A stretch of DNA of 64,000 nucleotides from Variovorax sp. Root318D1 (GCF_001424835.1 NZ_LMCQ01000001.1:425089-489088), one strand, 5' to 3'; positions 1 through 8,269 are shown, numbered from the stretch's first letter. Numbers and translations: made by a program. The notes: a model not told the origin generated them from the letters alone.

Positions 1-67
1 GCAAACCATTGCCTACAGCGACGCCATGGGCGCCGCCTGGCGCGCTGGCCACTTGCCTGCGCTTTAA
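1..67 (+). CDS. FAH-family hydrolase/isomerase, C-terminal end only (cut by window start)
   Basis: The window opens inside a plus-strand gene; the last 21 codons and a TAA stop are visible. They read QTIAYSDAMGAAWRAGHLPAL, which matches the C-terminus of the complete FAH-family gene ending at 18574 except for His-Lys in one position. At nucleotide level the two ends differ at only four of the 66 bases compared, and similarity continues about 25 bases past the stop. The fumarylacetoacetate-hydrolase fold acts on acylpyruvates and 2-oxo-diacids in the cytoplasm. The identification rests on this paralogy; the catalytic part lies outside the window. Confidence 0.8.
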   Translation, partial: QTIAYSDAMGAAWRAGHLPAL

Positions 68-232
68 GGGGACACCAAAAGACGAGCTCCGCATTGGGGC
101 GGGGTAGGAGCCTGCCCGCTCGTCACGCTTCTGCCACCCACGGTTGCGGCTCTGGCAAAGCCATTGCGGGACTGATGTCCGGGTGCATTCCAGAGGACAC
201 GACGTGCGGGACGCCGAAGATCTAGGTGCGCG

Positions 233-1180
233 TCAGGACCCCAGGCGGGCATCGCGCCTGAGTGACTGAGGCGGCTTGCCGAAGCCGCGCATGAACGCTT
301 CTCGAAGGTGGCGTCGGTCGCGGAAGCCCGTTTCGCGTGCAACCACCTCCAGCGGGTGGCGGCTGCGCTCGATCATCAAGCGTGCCGCCTCCACGCGCAG
401 ACGCTCTACCGCCTTGGCCGGCGACTGCCCGGTCTCGGCGGTAAAGACACGGCTGAACTGGCGCGGGCTGAGGTTCGCAGCCGCAGCGAGTTCTTCCACG
501 CCCAGCGACTGCGCCAGGTGGCGGCGGGCATGCTCCAGCGCCCGCGCGATGCGGTCCGAGCGCGGCGCGAGATTCAGGATTTCCGAATGCTGCGACTGGC
601 CGCCCGAACGGCGCTGATGCATGACCAGCCGGTGCGCCACCGATCGCGCCACCTCGTCGCCCAGGTCCTTCTCGACGAGGCCGAGCGCCAGATCCAGTTC
701 CGCCGTCATGCCGGCGGAGGTCCAGATCGGGTCATCGGCGATGAAGATGCGGTCCGGCTCGACCTGGACATCGGGATGCCGCTGTTGCAATGCGGCCGCA
801 TAGGCCCAGTGCGTCGTGGCACGTCGCCCTGCTAGCAAGCCGGCTTCGGCCAGCACGAAGGCTCCGGTGCACAGCCCCACGGTCCGACGCGCACGAGCAC
901 TGCACTTTCGCAGCGCATGCAGCAGTTCGGGTGGCGAGGGAGTCGCCAATGGGTCGAGCACGCCGACCACCATCCAGGTGTCGACCGTGCTGCGTGCGGT
1001 GAAGGGGCTCGTCTGCAGGGCCGTGCCCAGCGAAGCCTTCACGGTGCCGCCGGGCATCGAGTGGCAAGTCACCTCGTAGAAGGGCTCGCCCGCCAAAAGG
1101 TTGGCGAACTCGAAGACTGCCTGCGTGGCCAGCGCCATCACCTGGAAGCCGGCCGGCAGGACGTAGCCTATTTTGTGCAT
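233..1180 (-). CDS. GlxA-type transcriptional regulator (DJ-1/PfpI domain plus AraC helix-turn-helix)
   Basis: This is a 315-residue cytoplasmic regulator. Residues about 5-170 form a DJ-1/PfpI-like domain with the nucleophile-elbow motif VGLCTGAF (Cys104). Residues about 210-310 form an AraC-type double helix-turn-helix (SLGVEELAAAANLSPRQFSRVF and the second helix pair GFRDRRHLREAF). Such GlxA-like proteins usually act as activators and the DJ-1 part is taken to be a sensor rather than an enzyme. The start MHKIGYVLP is chosen because the DJ-1 strand begins there; an in-frame ATG eight codons upstream is possible. It is divergent from the short-chain dehydrogenase at 1289, with about 108 bp between, so it is a likely regulator of the 1.3-5.2 kb oxidoreductase set (inference). 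Confidence 0.9.
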   Translation of the reverse strand: MHKIGYVLPAGFQVMALATQAVFEFANLLAGEPFYEVTCHSMPGGTVKASLGTALQTSPFTARSTVDTWMVVGVLDPLATPSPPELLHALRKCSARARRTVGLCTGAFVLAEAGLLAGRRATTHWAYAAALQQRHPDVQVEPDRIFIADDPIWTSAGMTAELDLALGLVEKDLGDEVARSVAHRLVMHQRRSGGQSQHSEILNLAPRSDRIARALEHARRHLAQSLGVEELAAAANLSPRQFSRVFTAETGQSPAKAVERLRVEAARLMIERSRHPLEVVARETGFRDRRHLREAFMRGFGKPPQSLRRDARLGS

Positions 1181-1288
1181 GTGCGGTCTCGCAGAAGATG
1201 GCATAAAACACGACTATAAGCGTCATTTACGCCAAACGCCAGACGGCGCAACATTGGCTCCATCGCAACCCCGAAACGGAGCATCACC

Positions 1289-2089
1289 ATGACGCAGACG
1301 AACCTGGGCACCGCCCTCATCACCGGAGCCTCCTCCGGCATAGGCGCCCTCTACGCCGATCGCCTGGCGCGACTCGGCTACGACCTGATCCTTGTCGCCC
1401 GAAACCGCGAGCGCTTGAACCCGTTGGCTGAGGAAATCACCAGCCGCCACGGCCGCGCGGTGGAGGTCTTTCCCGCCGACCTGAACAACCCGGTGGCGTT
1501 GCGCAGCGTGGAGAACAAGCTCAAGCAAGATGCCAGCATCACCCTGCTGGTCAACAACGCCGGCATCGGTACGCACACGCCGCTGCTGGAGAGCGACGTG
1601 GACCAGATGGGGCGCATGATCGACCTCAACGTCACGGCGCTGACCCGGCTGAGCTACGCGGCGGTGCCAGGCTTCGTGGCACGCGGCAACGGTGCGTTGA
1701 TCAACATCGCCTCCATCGTGGCGGTCTCGCCGGAATCCTTGAACGGCGTGTATGGCGGCAGCAAGGCCTTCGTGTTGGCCTTCAGTCAATCGCTGCAGCA
1801 CGAGCTGGCCGGCAAAGGCGTGCGGGTGCAAGCCGTGCTGCCGGGTGCGACGGCCACCGAGTTCTGGGCACGCGGCGGCCTTCCCGTGGAGCACCTGCCG
1901 GCGCAGATCGTGATGCGTGCCGAAGACCTGGTGGACGCCGCCTTGCAGGGCTTCGAGCGCGGCGAGTCGGTGACGCTTCCTTCGCTGCACGACGTGGCCC
2001 TCTGGGATGCCTACGAAGGCGCGCGCAAGGCGATGGCGCCCCACCTCTCGAGCAACGAAGTGGCATCGCGCTACCAGCCCTTGCGCTGA
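1289..2089 (+). CDS. short-chain dehydrogenase/reductase (SDR), NAD(P)-dependent
   Basis: A 266-residue classical SDR. The nucleotide-binding motif TGASSGIG is at residues 12-19, the NNAG motif at 89-92, and the catalytic YGGSK (Y155, K159) follows a normal distance later. An ACGGAG ribosome-binding sequence lies before the ATG. It is the first gene of a plus-strand run (SDR, hydrolase, two MDR reductases) facing a GlxA-type regulator. The length and motifs are typical for this family; the substrate cannot be read from sequence. It resembles the AKR/SDR detoxification sets often induced by electrophiles, but that is inference. Confidence 0.9.
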   Translation: MTQTNLGTALITGASSGIGALYADRLARLGYDLILVARNRERLNPLAEEITSRHGRAVEVFPADLNNPVALRSVENKLKQDASITLLVNNAGIGTHTPLLESDVDQMGRMIDLNVTALTRLSYAAVPGFVARGNGALINIASIVAVSPESLNGVYGGSKAFVLAFSQSLQHELAGKGVRVQAVLPGATATEFWARGGLPVEHLPAQIVMRAEDLVDAALQGFERGESVTLPSLHDVALWDAYEGARKAMAPHLSSNEVASRYQPLR

Positions 2090-2190
2090 GTGGCTGTATC
2101 GCATTTGGCCTGCGCACCGCTCTGAAATCCGCATGAAGGCGCATGGAGTGCGCCAGCAAGCATCCCTCAAAAAATACAAGGAAGCCCCCC

Positions 2191-3126
2191 GTGTCACCCA
2201 CCAGCATGGATTCACATTCCTCCATCAAGATTCCCGGGACCGAGGAACACTTTCTCGATCCGCTCGGATCAAACGAGGGAAGCCTGGGGCGATTGCGCTA
2301 TCTCTCGGGAGGAATGGGGCCACCGTTGGTCTTGTTGCACACCGTGCGCACACAGGCCGAGCACTTCCGTCACCTCATCCCGCTGGTCCGCGAGCGGTAC
2401 ACGGTGTATGCCCTCGATCTCCCTGGAATGGGCTACTCGCAGATCGTGCCGGGCGCCTCGTATGAGGAGCCGGCCATGCGCGAGGCGGTCAAGAGCCTCA
2501 TCACCCGACTCGACTTGCGCGATGTGACGCTGCTCGGCGAGTCGATGGGCGCGACGCTCGCCCTCACCACCGCGGCCGATCTGCCCGAGCGGGTGCGGCG
2601 TGTCGTGGCGATCAATGCCTATGATTACGCGGGCGGCATCGCGCGGTCCAGCCTGCTGGCCCGGTTCGTCGTGACCGGCGCGCTTGCGCCGGGTATCGGC
2701 CGGACCATCGCGGGCGTCCAACCCAAGCCGATCGTGCGCGCCGTGCTCCGTGGGGGCCTCGGCAACACAGCCGCCCTGCGCGATGACTACCTCGATGAAC
2801 TGTTGAACGTGGGGCGCCGGCCCGGCTATCCGGTCGTCGCCCGCGCGGTGTACGGCAACCTGCCCAGCCTCATCGCGGCACGCGCCCGTTACCCCGAGGT
2901 CAGCGCACCCGTCCACCTCATCTACGGAGAGAAGGATTGGTCAAGACCCTCGGACCGGCAAGCCAACAAGCAGCTTCTCTCCGCGGCCGAGTTTGTCCAG
3001 GTGCCTGGCGCCGGCCACTTCATCGTCCTCGAGCGGCCGGACGTGCCTGCCAAGGTGTTGAACGACGCGCTGCGACTCGCGAATGTTCCGACACCTGCCG
3101 CACACGTCGCCTGCGCGCGCAGTTGA
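2191..3126 (+). CDS. alpha/beta-fold hydrolase
   Basis: About 311 residues from a GTG start preceded by AAGGAAG. An ATG 16 codons upstream (2143) and one five codons downstream (2206) are alternatives. The nucleophile elbow is GESMG (Ser118 counting from the GTG); the oxyanion region is LLHTVRT; the acid is probably the Asp in IYGEKDW and the base the His in GAGHFIVLERP. The order is that of a haloalkane-dehalogenase/esterase-like serine hydrolase. It has no signal peptide, so it is probably cytoplasmic. It sits between an SDR and a YhdH-type reductase in the same direction, with a 39-bp gap to the next gene, so co-transcription is likely. Substrate unknown. Confidence 0.85.
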   Translation: MSPTSMDSHSSIKIPGTEEHFLDPLGSNEGSLGRLRYLSGGMGPPLVLLHTVRTQAEHFRHLIPLVRERYTVYALDLPGMGYSQIVPGASYEEPAMREAVKSLITRLDLRDVTLLGESMGATLALTTAADLPERVRRVVAINAYDYAGGIARSSLLARFVVTGALAPGIGRTIAGVQPKPIVRAVLRGGLGNTAALRDDYLDELLNVGRRPGYPVVARAVYGNLPSLIAARARYPEVSAPVHLIYGEKDWSRPSDRQANKQLLSAAEFVQVPGAGHFIVLERPDVPAKVLNDALRLANVPTPAAHVACARS

Positions 3127-3165
3127 ATACTCTCGAACAAACCGCTATCGCAAAGGAGCAGCGCA

Positions 3166-4152
3166 ATGACATTCAAAGCACTACTGAGCACCAAGTCTGG
3201 TGAGGCGATTTCGACCGACCTGGTCGATTTCTCCGAGGCTGATCTGATGCCCGGCGACGTCACCGTCGCGATCGACTACTCGACGGTGAACTACAAGGAC
3301 GCGGCGGCGATCAGCGGCCGCGCGCCGGTCATCCGCCAGTTCCCACTGATTCCAGGCATCGATTTCGCCGGCGTGGTGGAAACGTCCTCACACCCGGCGT
3401 TCGTGCCGGGGGACCGCGTGGTTGCCAACGGCTGGGGCCTGAGCCAGACGCATCACGGCGGCTTCGCGCAGAAGGCTCGCGTCAGCGGCGACTGGTTGAT
3501 CAAGCTGCCAGAAGTGTTCTCGACGCGAGACGCCATGGCCATCGGCACGGCGGGCTACACGGCAATGCTTGCTGTGCTGGCGCTGGAGCACGCTGGCCTG
3601 ACACCGGACAAGGGCGAGGTGCTGGTGACCGGCGCCGGCGGTGGGTCCGGATCCGTCGCCATCGCGCTGCTGTCCAAGCTCGGCTACCGCGTCGTCGCCT
3701 CGACCGGGCGCGCGGAGGAGACGGCCTATCTGCGTGACCTGGGCGCCGTGGAGGTGATTGATCGCCGCACGCTGTCCGAACCGGGCGCGCCGATCGGCAA
3801 CGAGCGCTGGGCTGGAGCCGTCGACTCGGTGGGTAGCCACACACTGGCCAATGTGCTGGCCCAGACCCGCTACCGCGGCGCCGTGGCCGCGTTTGGCCTG
3901 GCACAGGGTATGGACCTTCTCGGCTCGGTCCTTCCCTTCATCTTGCGCAATGTCACGCTGGCCGGCATCGATTCGGTCAACGCACCGCAGGACGTGCGCC
4001 TGGCAGCGTGGTCTCGCCTGGCGACAGACCTCGATCTGGGCAAGCTTGCGCGTGCCACCCAGGTGGTCGGCCTCGCGGATGTCCCCGGCCTCGCGGAGCC
4101 CGTGCTGCGAGGGCAGGTGCGTGGGCGCACGGTGGTGGACGTGAGCGCCTGA
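3166..4152 (+). CDS. YhdH/AcuI-family quinone or acrylyl-CoA reductase-like oxidoreductase (MDR superfamily)
   Basis: A 328-residue zinc-free medium-chain dehydrogenase/reductase. Typical YhdH/YhfP features are visible: YSTVNYKDAAAI near residue 40, PGIDFAGVVE, the glycine-rich TGAGGGSGSVAIALL cofactor motif, and a DSVGSHTLANVL segment. In the AcuI branch such enzymes reduce acryloyl-CoA with NADPH; YhdH itself is a quinone or enone reductase. The ATG has a strong AAGGAG 8 bp upstream. It follows the hydrolase by 39 bp and precedes a second MDR gene by 82 bp. Family call is firm, exact substrate is not. Confidence 0.9.
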   Translation: MTFKALLSTKSGEAISTDLVDFSEADLMPGDVTVAIDYSTVNYKDAAAISGRAPVIRQFPLIPGIDFAGVVETSSHPAFVPGDRVVANGWGLSQTHHGGFAQKARVSGDWLIKLPEVFSTRDAMAIGTAGYTAMLAVLALEHAGLTPDKGEVLVTGAGGGSGSVAIALLSKLGYRVVASTGRAEETAYLRDLGAVEVIDRRTLSEPGAPIGNERWAGAVDSVGSHTLANVLAQTRYRGAVAAFGLAQGMDLLGSVLPFILRNVTLAGIDSVNAPQDVRLAAWSRLATDLDLGKLARATQVVGLADVPGLAEPVLRGQVRGRTVVDVSA

Positions 4153-4234
4153 GCTGCGGCAAGGCATCGATGATTTCGAATCCTGGGTCGCGCGGCTGCC
4201 GCCGGACCTTCCATTTCAAGAGAAAGAGATCCCC

Positions 4235-5239
4235 ATGAAAGCCTTCATCATCGACCGCTACGGCAAGAAGGAAGTCGGTCGCATCGCCGACATGCCTGAA
4301 CCGGGCATGCATGACGACGACGTGCTGATCCAGGTCCACGCCGCCAGCGTGAACGTGCTGGACATCAAGATCAGAACCGGCGAGTTCAAGCGCGGCGTCC
4401 TTCCCTACCGCATGCCGCTCATCCTCGGCAACGACGTGGCCGGCACCGTCGTGCGGGTCGGCCGTCTCGTTCGAGACTTCAATGTGGGTGACGAGGTCTA
4501 TGCCCGGCCCGACGACGACCGCATTGGCACGTTCGCAGAGCTGATCGCGGTCAAGGCCACGTCGGTGGCTCGCAAGCCCGCCAACATCGGCATGGGCGAA
4601 GCGGCTTCGCTGCCGCTCGTGGCGCTGACGGCCTGGCAGGTCTTGGTCGAGACGGCCAAGCTGAAGAAGGGGCAGAAGGTGTTCATTCAGGCGGGCTCAG
4701 GTGGCGTCGGCACCATCGCGATCCAGTTGGCCAAGCACCTTGGCGCCTGGGTCGCCACCAATACGAGCACAGCGAACGTGGATTGGGTCAAGGCCTTGGG
4801 CGCCGATGTGGTCATCGACTACAAGAAGCAGGACTTCGCCATCGAACTGCGTGACTACGACGTGGTGCTGAACAGCCTCGGCAGCGATGAACTGCACAAG
4901 TCGCTGCAGGTGCTCAAGCCCGGCGGGCACCTCATCTCGATCTCCGGGCCGCCCACGCCCGCCTTCGCTGCCGAGCGGGGATTCCCCTGGCCGGTGAAGC
5001 AGGTGCTGCGCCTGCTGAGCTTCGGCATTCGAAGAAAGGCCAAGGCGCGCGGCGTCAACTATGCGTTCGTCTTCATGCGCGCAGAAGGCAAGCAGTTGAG
5101 CCAGATCACGGCGCTGGTGGAGAAGGGTGCGATCCGTCCCGTCGTCGACCGATCGTTCACGCTGGACCAGACCGCAGAGGCTCTGGCCTATGTCGAGCAG
5201 GGGCGTGCCAAAGGCAAGGTCGTGGTGAAGGTCCGCTGA
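4235..5239 (+). CDS. NADP-dependent zinc-free alcohol dehydrogenase/enone reductase (MDR superfamily)
   Basis: A 334-residue MDR protein: N-terminal GroES-like fold (residues 1-120), then the cofactor motif QAGSGGVGTIAIQLAKHLGA and a nucleotide site around NTSTANVDWVKALGADVVIDYK. It lacks the zinc-binding GHE and cysteine cluster, so it belongs with quinone oxidoreductase/enone-reductase types (QOR, RTN4IP1-like). An AGAAAGAG sequence precedes the ATG. It is the last intact gene of the plus-strand set. A degraded thiolase fragment begins within about 15 bp of its stop, which suggests the operon once continued into beta-oxidation-type enzymes (inference). Confidence 0.88.
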   Translation: MKAFIIDRYGKKEVGRIADMPEPGMHDDDVLIQVHAASVNVLDIKIRTGEFKRGVLPYRMPLILGNDVAGTVVRVGRLVRDFNVGDEVYARPDDDRIGTFAELIAVKATSVARKPANIGMGEAASLPLVALTAWQVLVETAKLKKGQKVFIQAGSGGVGTIAIQLAKHLGAWVATNTSTANVDWVKALGADVVIDYKKQDFAIELRDYDVVLNSLGSDELHKSLQVLKPGGHLISISGPPTPAFAAERGFPWPVKQVLRLLSFGIRRKAKARGVNYAFVFMRAEGKQLSQITALVEKGAIRPVVDRSFTLDQTAEALAYVEQGRAKGKVVVKVR

Positions 5240-5249
5240 GAGCGGCCCT

Positions 5250-5406
5250 GAGCTGCCCTCGAACCAGCGCATCGAGATCAACGAGGCATTCGCCGCGATC
5301 ACGCTGGCGATGCGATGCGATGCGACGCGACGGCTTGAGGCGGGGCATCGTGACCTTGTGCATCGGCGGCGGTCAGGGCATCGCGCTGGCGCTCGAAACG
5401 CTCTGA
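5250..5406 (+). pseudogene. thiolase (acetyl-CoA acyltransferase) relic, internally deleted and frameshifted
   Basis: Two thiolase signatures are preserved in two frames. Frame 1 at 5250-5312 reads RIEINEAFAAITLA, matching the conserved thiolase motif around the NEAF box. Frame 2 at 5335-5406 reads LRRGIVTLCIGGGQGIALALETL then stop, matching the C-terminal active-site CIGGGQG block. The catalytic-histidine segment normally lying between (GHPxGxSG) is missing, so roughly 35-45 codons are lost. The two pieces are joined by a short pentanucleotide repeat. This is clearly non-functional; the original gene may have belonged to the upstream oxidoreductase operon. Confidence 0.8.
5307..5331. repeat. 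pentanucleotide tandem repeat, three GCGAT then two GCGAC
   Basis: Five head-to-tail 5-bp units, (GCGAT)x3 followed by (GCGAC)x2. The repeat lies exactly between the two thiolase fragments and probably marks the deletion or slippage junction. Confidence 0.8.
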
Positions 5407-5508
5407 TAGAAAGGATGGCAATGGGCCTGTACTAGCTGGACGGCCTCGTGGCGGTGGCACGAGAACAAGCAGTTCGAGCGGGAACATCCAGATGTCAGGT
5501 AGTGAGGG
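5407..5508. other. short degenerate segment with possible SDR start relic
   Basis: After the thiolase relic the plus strand shows ATGGGCCTGTAC, then an in-frame TAG, then LDGLVAVAR. This resembles the usual start of FabG-like dehydrogenases (LDGxVAVVTG) but has a stop and no glycine motif. It may be a second relic; it is not a gene. Confidence 0.25.
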
Positions 5509-6063
5509 TCAACTGTCGGCCGTCTGCGGCAGCTGCACATTCAGGAGCAGGGCCACAGTTCCAGCCAGTCCGCAGAACGCCACCAGTTCGGCCACGCCGT
5601 GTTCGCCGAAGTACCCCTGTACTTGCTCGAACAACTCGTCCGGGACGCTGTGGCACTCGGTGAGCGCCAGGAAGAAGCGGCCAGCCGCTTCCACCGATCC
5701 GCCATCCTCTGGAATCTTGCCGGCCGCAATCGCTTCAACCATCTCCAACGAAAGTCCCGCCGACAGTGCCTTGGCTGCGTGAGTCTCCCATTGATGGCGG
5801 CATTGCTGCCGGTGTGCCGTCATGAGAAAGACGGCCTCCAGCACTCGCTGCGGCAGCGTGCCGGTCCAAAGCTCGGTCGACAGTTGCTCCAGAAGATCGG
5901 CAACTCGGGGGCTCCCGAGCAATGGCAGATAGGGGGCAGGCACACGGCCGCGCCGCCGTTCGATCAGGTCGTAGGCCGCGCGCTGTTCTGCGGAGCGCAA
6001 GGCGTCGGCCGTCGCAGGGAAACGAGTGGCTGCATGTGGGCTTGCGGGCGTCGTCTCAGGCAT
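5509..6063 (-). CDS. carboxymuconolactone decarboxylase-family protein
   Basis: A 184-residue all-helical protein of the CMD/AhpD superfamily. The core motif is HRQQCRHQWETHAAKAL, with the E-x2-H pattern of true carboxymuconolactone-decarboxylase-like proteins. It has only a lone cysteine and not the CxxC pair of AhpD peroxidases, so a peroxidase role is unlikely. Its ATG overlaps the stop of the upstream Bug receptor gene by 8 bp, indicating translational coupling. It is the last gene of the long minus-strand arm from 13.8 kb. It may decarboxylate or isomerise a ring-opened or lactone intermediate (inference). Confidence 0.85.
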   Translation of the reverse strand: MPETTPASPHAATRFPATADALRSAEQRAAYDLIERRRGRVPAPYLPLLGSPRVADLLEQLSTELWTGTLPQRVLEAVFLMTAHRQQCRHQWETHAAKALSAGLSLEMVEAIAAGKIPEDGGSVEAAGRFFLALTECHSVPDELFEQVQGYFGEHGVAELVAFCGLAGTVALLLNVQLPQTADS

Positions 6064-7045
6064 TGGGCTTGATGTTCCCGGCTTTCACGACCGCGGTCCA
6101 TTTCTCGATCTCCTGCCGTATGCGAGTCCTGAACTCCTCGGCGGTGCTGCCGACCGGCACGAAGCCGAGCTCGATGAGTTTCTGATGTAGCGGACCTGTG
6201 CGCACGGCCTGTGCCGCGGTGGATGACAGCCGGGACACGGTGTCCGGCGCCAATTTGGCCGGCCCGATCAAGCCGAAGATCGGCGTGGCGTCGACGCTGG
6301 GCAGCCCGGCTTCCTGCATCGTCGGCGTGTCGGGCAGTTGCGCGGTCCGCTGCGCTCCGGTGACTGCCAAGGCACGGACGGTTCCCGCGCGGATGTGATC
6401 GATCATCGTGGGGACCGTGGTGAACCCGAACTGGACGTGACCCGCGAGCAGGTCGTTCAGTACGGTGCCGCCGCCGCGATACGGCACATGGTTGATGTCG
6501 ATCGCGGCGGCCCCGCGCAACTGTTCGCCGGCCAGGTGCGGCGCACTGCCCACGCCCGCCGATCCGTAGCTGAGGCTGCCCGGCTTCGCCTTGGCCAGGG
6601 CCACGAATTCATTCAGCGTCGCTGCGGGTACCGCGCGGTGCACGATCAGCACGAGTGGCGCCGATGCCATGAGCGAAATTGGCGCGAAGTCCTTCTCCGT
6701 GTCGTACGGCAACGCGCTGCCGAAAAGCCCAGGATTGATCACGAATGCTGTGTCGACGAAGCCGAGCGTACGGCCGTCCGGCGCCGCCGTGGCGACCGCG
6801 CGCGTGCCGATCTGCGTGCCGGCGCCTCCTCGGTTGTCGACAATCACCGGGGCCGCGGCGGTGGGCTCCAATGCCTGCGCCATCAGGCGGCCGAGCGTGT
6901 CCGTGGCCGCACCCGGAGGGTAGGGCACGATGAGGCGGACCGCCGCCTTCGTGTCTGCGAGCGCGAGGCGCCCCGCGCCGAGCGACGCCGCCAAAGCGAG
7001 CGCAGCGCCCCCGCGGATCAGCGATCGCCTGTTGTGCATGGGCAT
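6056..7045 (-). CDS. Bug/TctC-type periplasmic solute receptor
   Basis: A 329-residue extracytoplasmic receptor of the tripartite tricarboxylate transporter (Bug) family. The start MPMHNRRSLIRGG is chosen because CAGGAG lies 6-8 bp upstream. The N-terminus has a twin-arginine-like signal (NRRSLIRGGAALALAASL) ending near LALA. Family landmarks are VRLIVPYPPGAATDTLGR, VIVDNRGGAGTQIGT, the AAPDGRTLG loop, and LSYGSAGVGSAPHLAGE. No TctA/TctB membrane genes are nearby, the common situation for orphan Bug genes in Burkholderiales. It is 22 bp downstream of the enolase-family gene and probably captures a carboxylate substrate or intermediate of this cluster. Confidence 0.92.
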   Translation of the reverse strand: MPMHNRRSLIRGGAALALAASLGAGRLALADTKAAVRLIVPYPPGAATDTLGRLMAQALEPTAAAPVIVDNRGGAGTQIGTRAVATAAPDGRTLGFVDTAFVINPGLFGSALPYDTEKDFAPISLMASAPLVLIVHRAVPAATLNEFVALAKAKPGSLSYGSAGVGSAPHLAGEQLRGAAAIDINHVPYRGGGTVLNDLLAGHVQFGFTTVPTMIDHIRAGTVRALAVTGAQRTAQLPDTPTMQEAGLPSVDATPIFGLIGPAKLAPDTVSRLSSTAAQAVRTGPLHQKLIELGFVPVGSTAEEFRTRIRQEIEKWTAVVKAGNIKPNA

Positions 7046-7067
7046 TTCTGTCTCCTGAAAATAAGTT

Positions 7068-8171
7068 CTAGATGCGGCGTACGAAGCCGCTGTCGAGCAG
7101 CGCTGGTTCTGGGTCGGCACCCAGCCCGGGCCGGTCTGTCAGCTGAAAGGCGCCGTCGATGCAGGGCACGGTGTCGCCGTAGGGCGTGAAGCCGAGATCG
7201 CAGAAGAGTCGCTCCACATGCACTTCGTCCTCCTGCGCGGCCAACACGTGCAGTGTGGCCAGCAACCCCGGGCCAAAGAAGGCCGACTGCGGTGCGCAGT
7301 GCACGGCGCTGCCTGCGCATTCGCGCGAGAGCCGCAGCAGCGTCGTGACGCCGCCCGATTTGATCGCGCTCGGCTGCAGATAGTTGATGGCCTGGGCTCT
7401 CGCCGCGAGGCTCAGCTCATGCACGCTGCTGGCGTTCTCGCCGGCTGCGGTCGGCACGCCGGTTCGAACGCGCAGTGCGCGAAGTGCTTCCATGTCCTCC
7501 GGCGGCCAGAGAGGCTCTTCGATCCAGTGCAGGTCGAAGGCCGCCATCTTGGTCACGACCTCGACGGCCTCGTCGGCCGTCCAGGCGCAGTTCGCATCGA
7601 CCATCAGCGGCGTGTCCGAGCCCATCACACCGCGCGCAGCGGCCACGGCCTCGGGTGTTTTCTCGTGCAGCTTCACCTGTCCGAAGCCGGCCGCCAGCGC
7701 ACGCTCCACATTCCTTGCCACCAGCGCCGTGTCGCCGTAGTACTGGAGCAGCGACGCGTACGCGGGCAGGCGGGTGCGTCTCGCTCCGCCAAGCAGGACA
7801 TGCAGCGGTACGCCGGCGAGCTTCGCTTTCAGATCCCAGATCGCAATGTCGAGGCCGCTCAACGCATGCAGTACCGGCCCCGAGCGGCCCATGTTGTGCA
7901 ACGTGCGTTCAAGCGAAGCCATGAGCGTGGGATCCGCGGCGTCCCGGCCTGTCGCGAGGGGAGCGACCCGACTGCGAAAGATCGCCGAGAGCGCGTCGAG
8001 TTCGGCGCCATACGACTCGCCCCAGCCGACCAGGCCGTTGTCGAGTTCGACGCGGACGAGGCCGCTGTCCAACGTGGTCCTCGGGCGCCCGGCGAACAGG
8101 GGTGCCGGCGCACCGTGGTTGAAGGGCAGTCGAAGCTGAAGGCAGTCGATCGATCGGATGGTGGTGGGCAT
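7068..8171 (-). CDS. mandelate racemase/muconate lactonizing-type enzyme (enolase superfamily)
   Basis: A 367-residue protein with the two-domain enolase-superfamily plan: N-terminal capping domain (residues 1-125) and a TIM-barrel. Three metal-ligand motifs are visible: VDANCAW (Asp), WIEEPLW (Glu) and AAGENAS (Glu). The lysine motif reads VKLHEK, K-x-H rather than the usual K-x-K. The strand-7 segment reads QPSAIKSGG, with Ser where mandelate-racemase-type members have Asp and MLE-type members have Lys. A His is present in HCAPQSAFFGPG. Family members dehydrate or epimerise acid sugars and related acids. Neighbours (sugar-type ABC importer, dehydrogenases, FAH hydrolase) favour acid dehydration, but the altered active site makes this uncertain. 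Confidence 0.9.
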   Translation of the reverse strand: MPTTIRSIDCLQLRLPFNHGAPAPLFAGRPRTTLDSGLVRVELDNGLVGWGESYGAELDALSAIFRSRVAPLATGRDAADPTLMASLERTLHNMGRSGPVLHALSGLDIAIWDLKAKLAGVPLHVLLGGARRTRLPAYASLLQYYGDTALVARNVERALAAGFGQVKLHEKTPEAVAAARGVMGSDTPLMVDANCAWTADEAVEVVTKMAAFDLHWIEEPLWPPEDMEALRALRVRTGVPTAAGENASSVHELSLAARAQAINYLQPSAIKSGGVTTLLRLSRECAGSAVHCAPQSAFFGPGLLATLHVLAAQEDEVHVERLFCDLGFTPYGDTVPCIDGAFQLTDRPGLGADPEPALLDSGFVRRI

Positions 8172-8189
8172 CTGATTTTTGAATTTCTG

Positions 8190-8199
8190 GTAGCGCTAC
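8190..8199. promoter_or_regulatory. LacI-type operator candidate, GTAGCGCTAC
   Basis: A perfect 10-bp palindrome with the central GCGC typical of LacI/GalR-family operators, 18 bp upstream of the start codon of the enolase-family gene and therefore near its transcription start. No LacI-family gene is present in the window, so the binding regulator would be encoded elsewhere. Confidence 0.45.
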
Positions 8200-8269
8200 A
8201 AAAGCATCGTACGACCCTACGTGGGCCAGCTTGTGGAGGTTTTATCTAGGCGCTCTCGCGCCAAACGGC

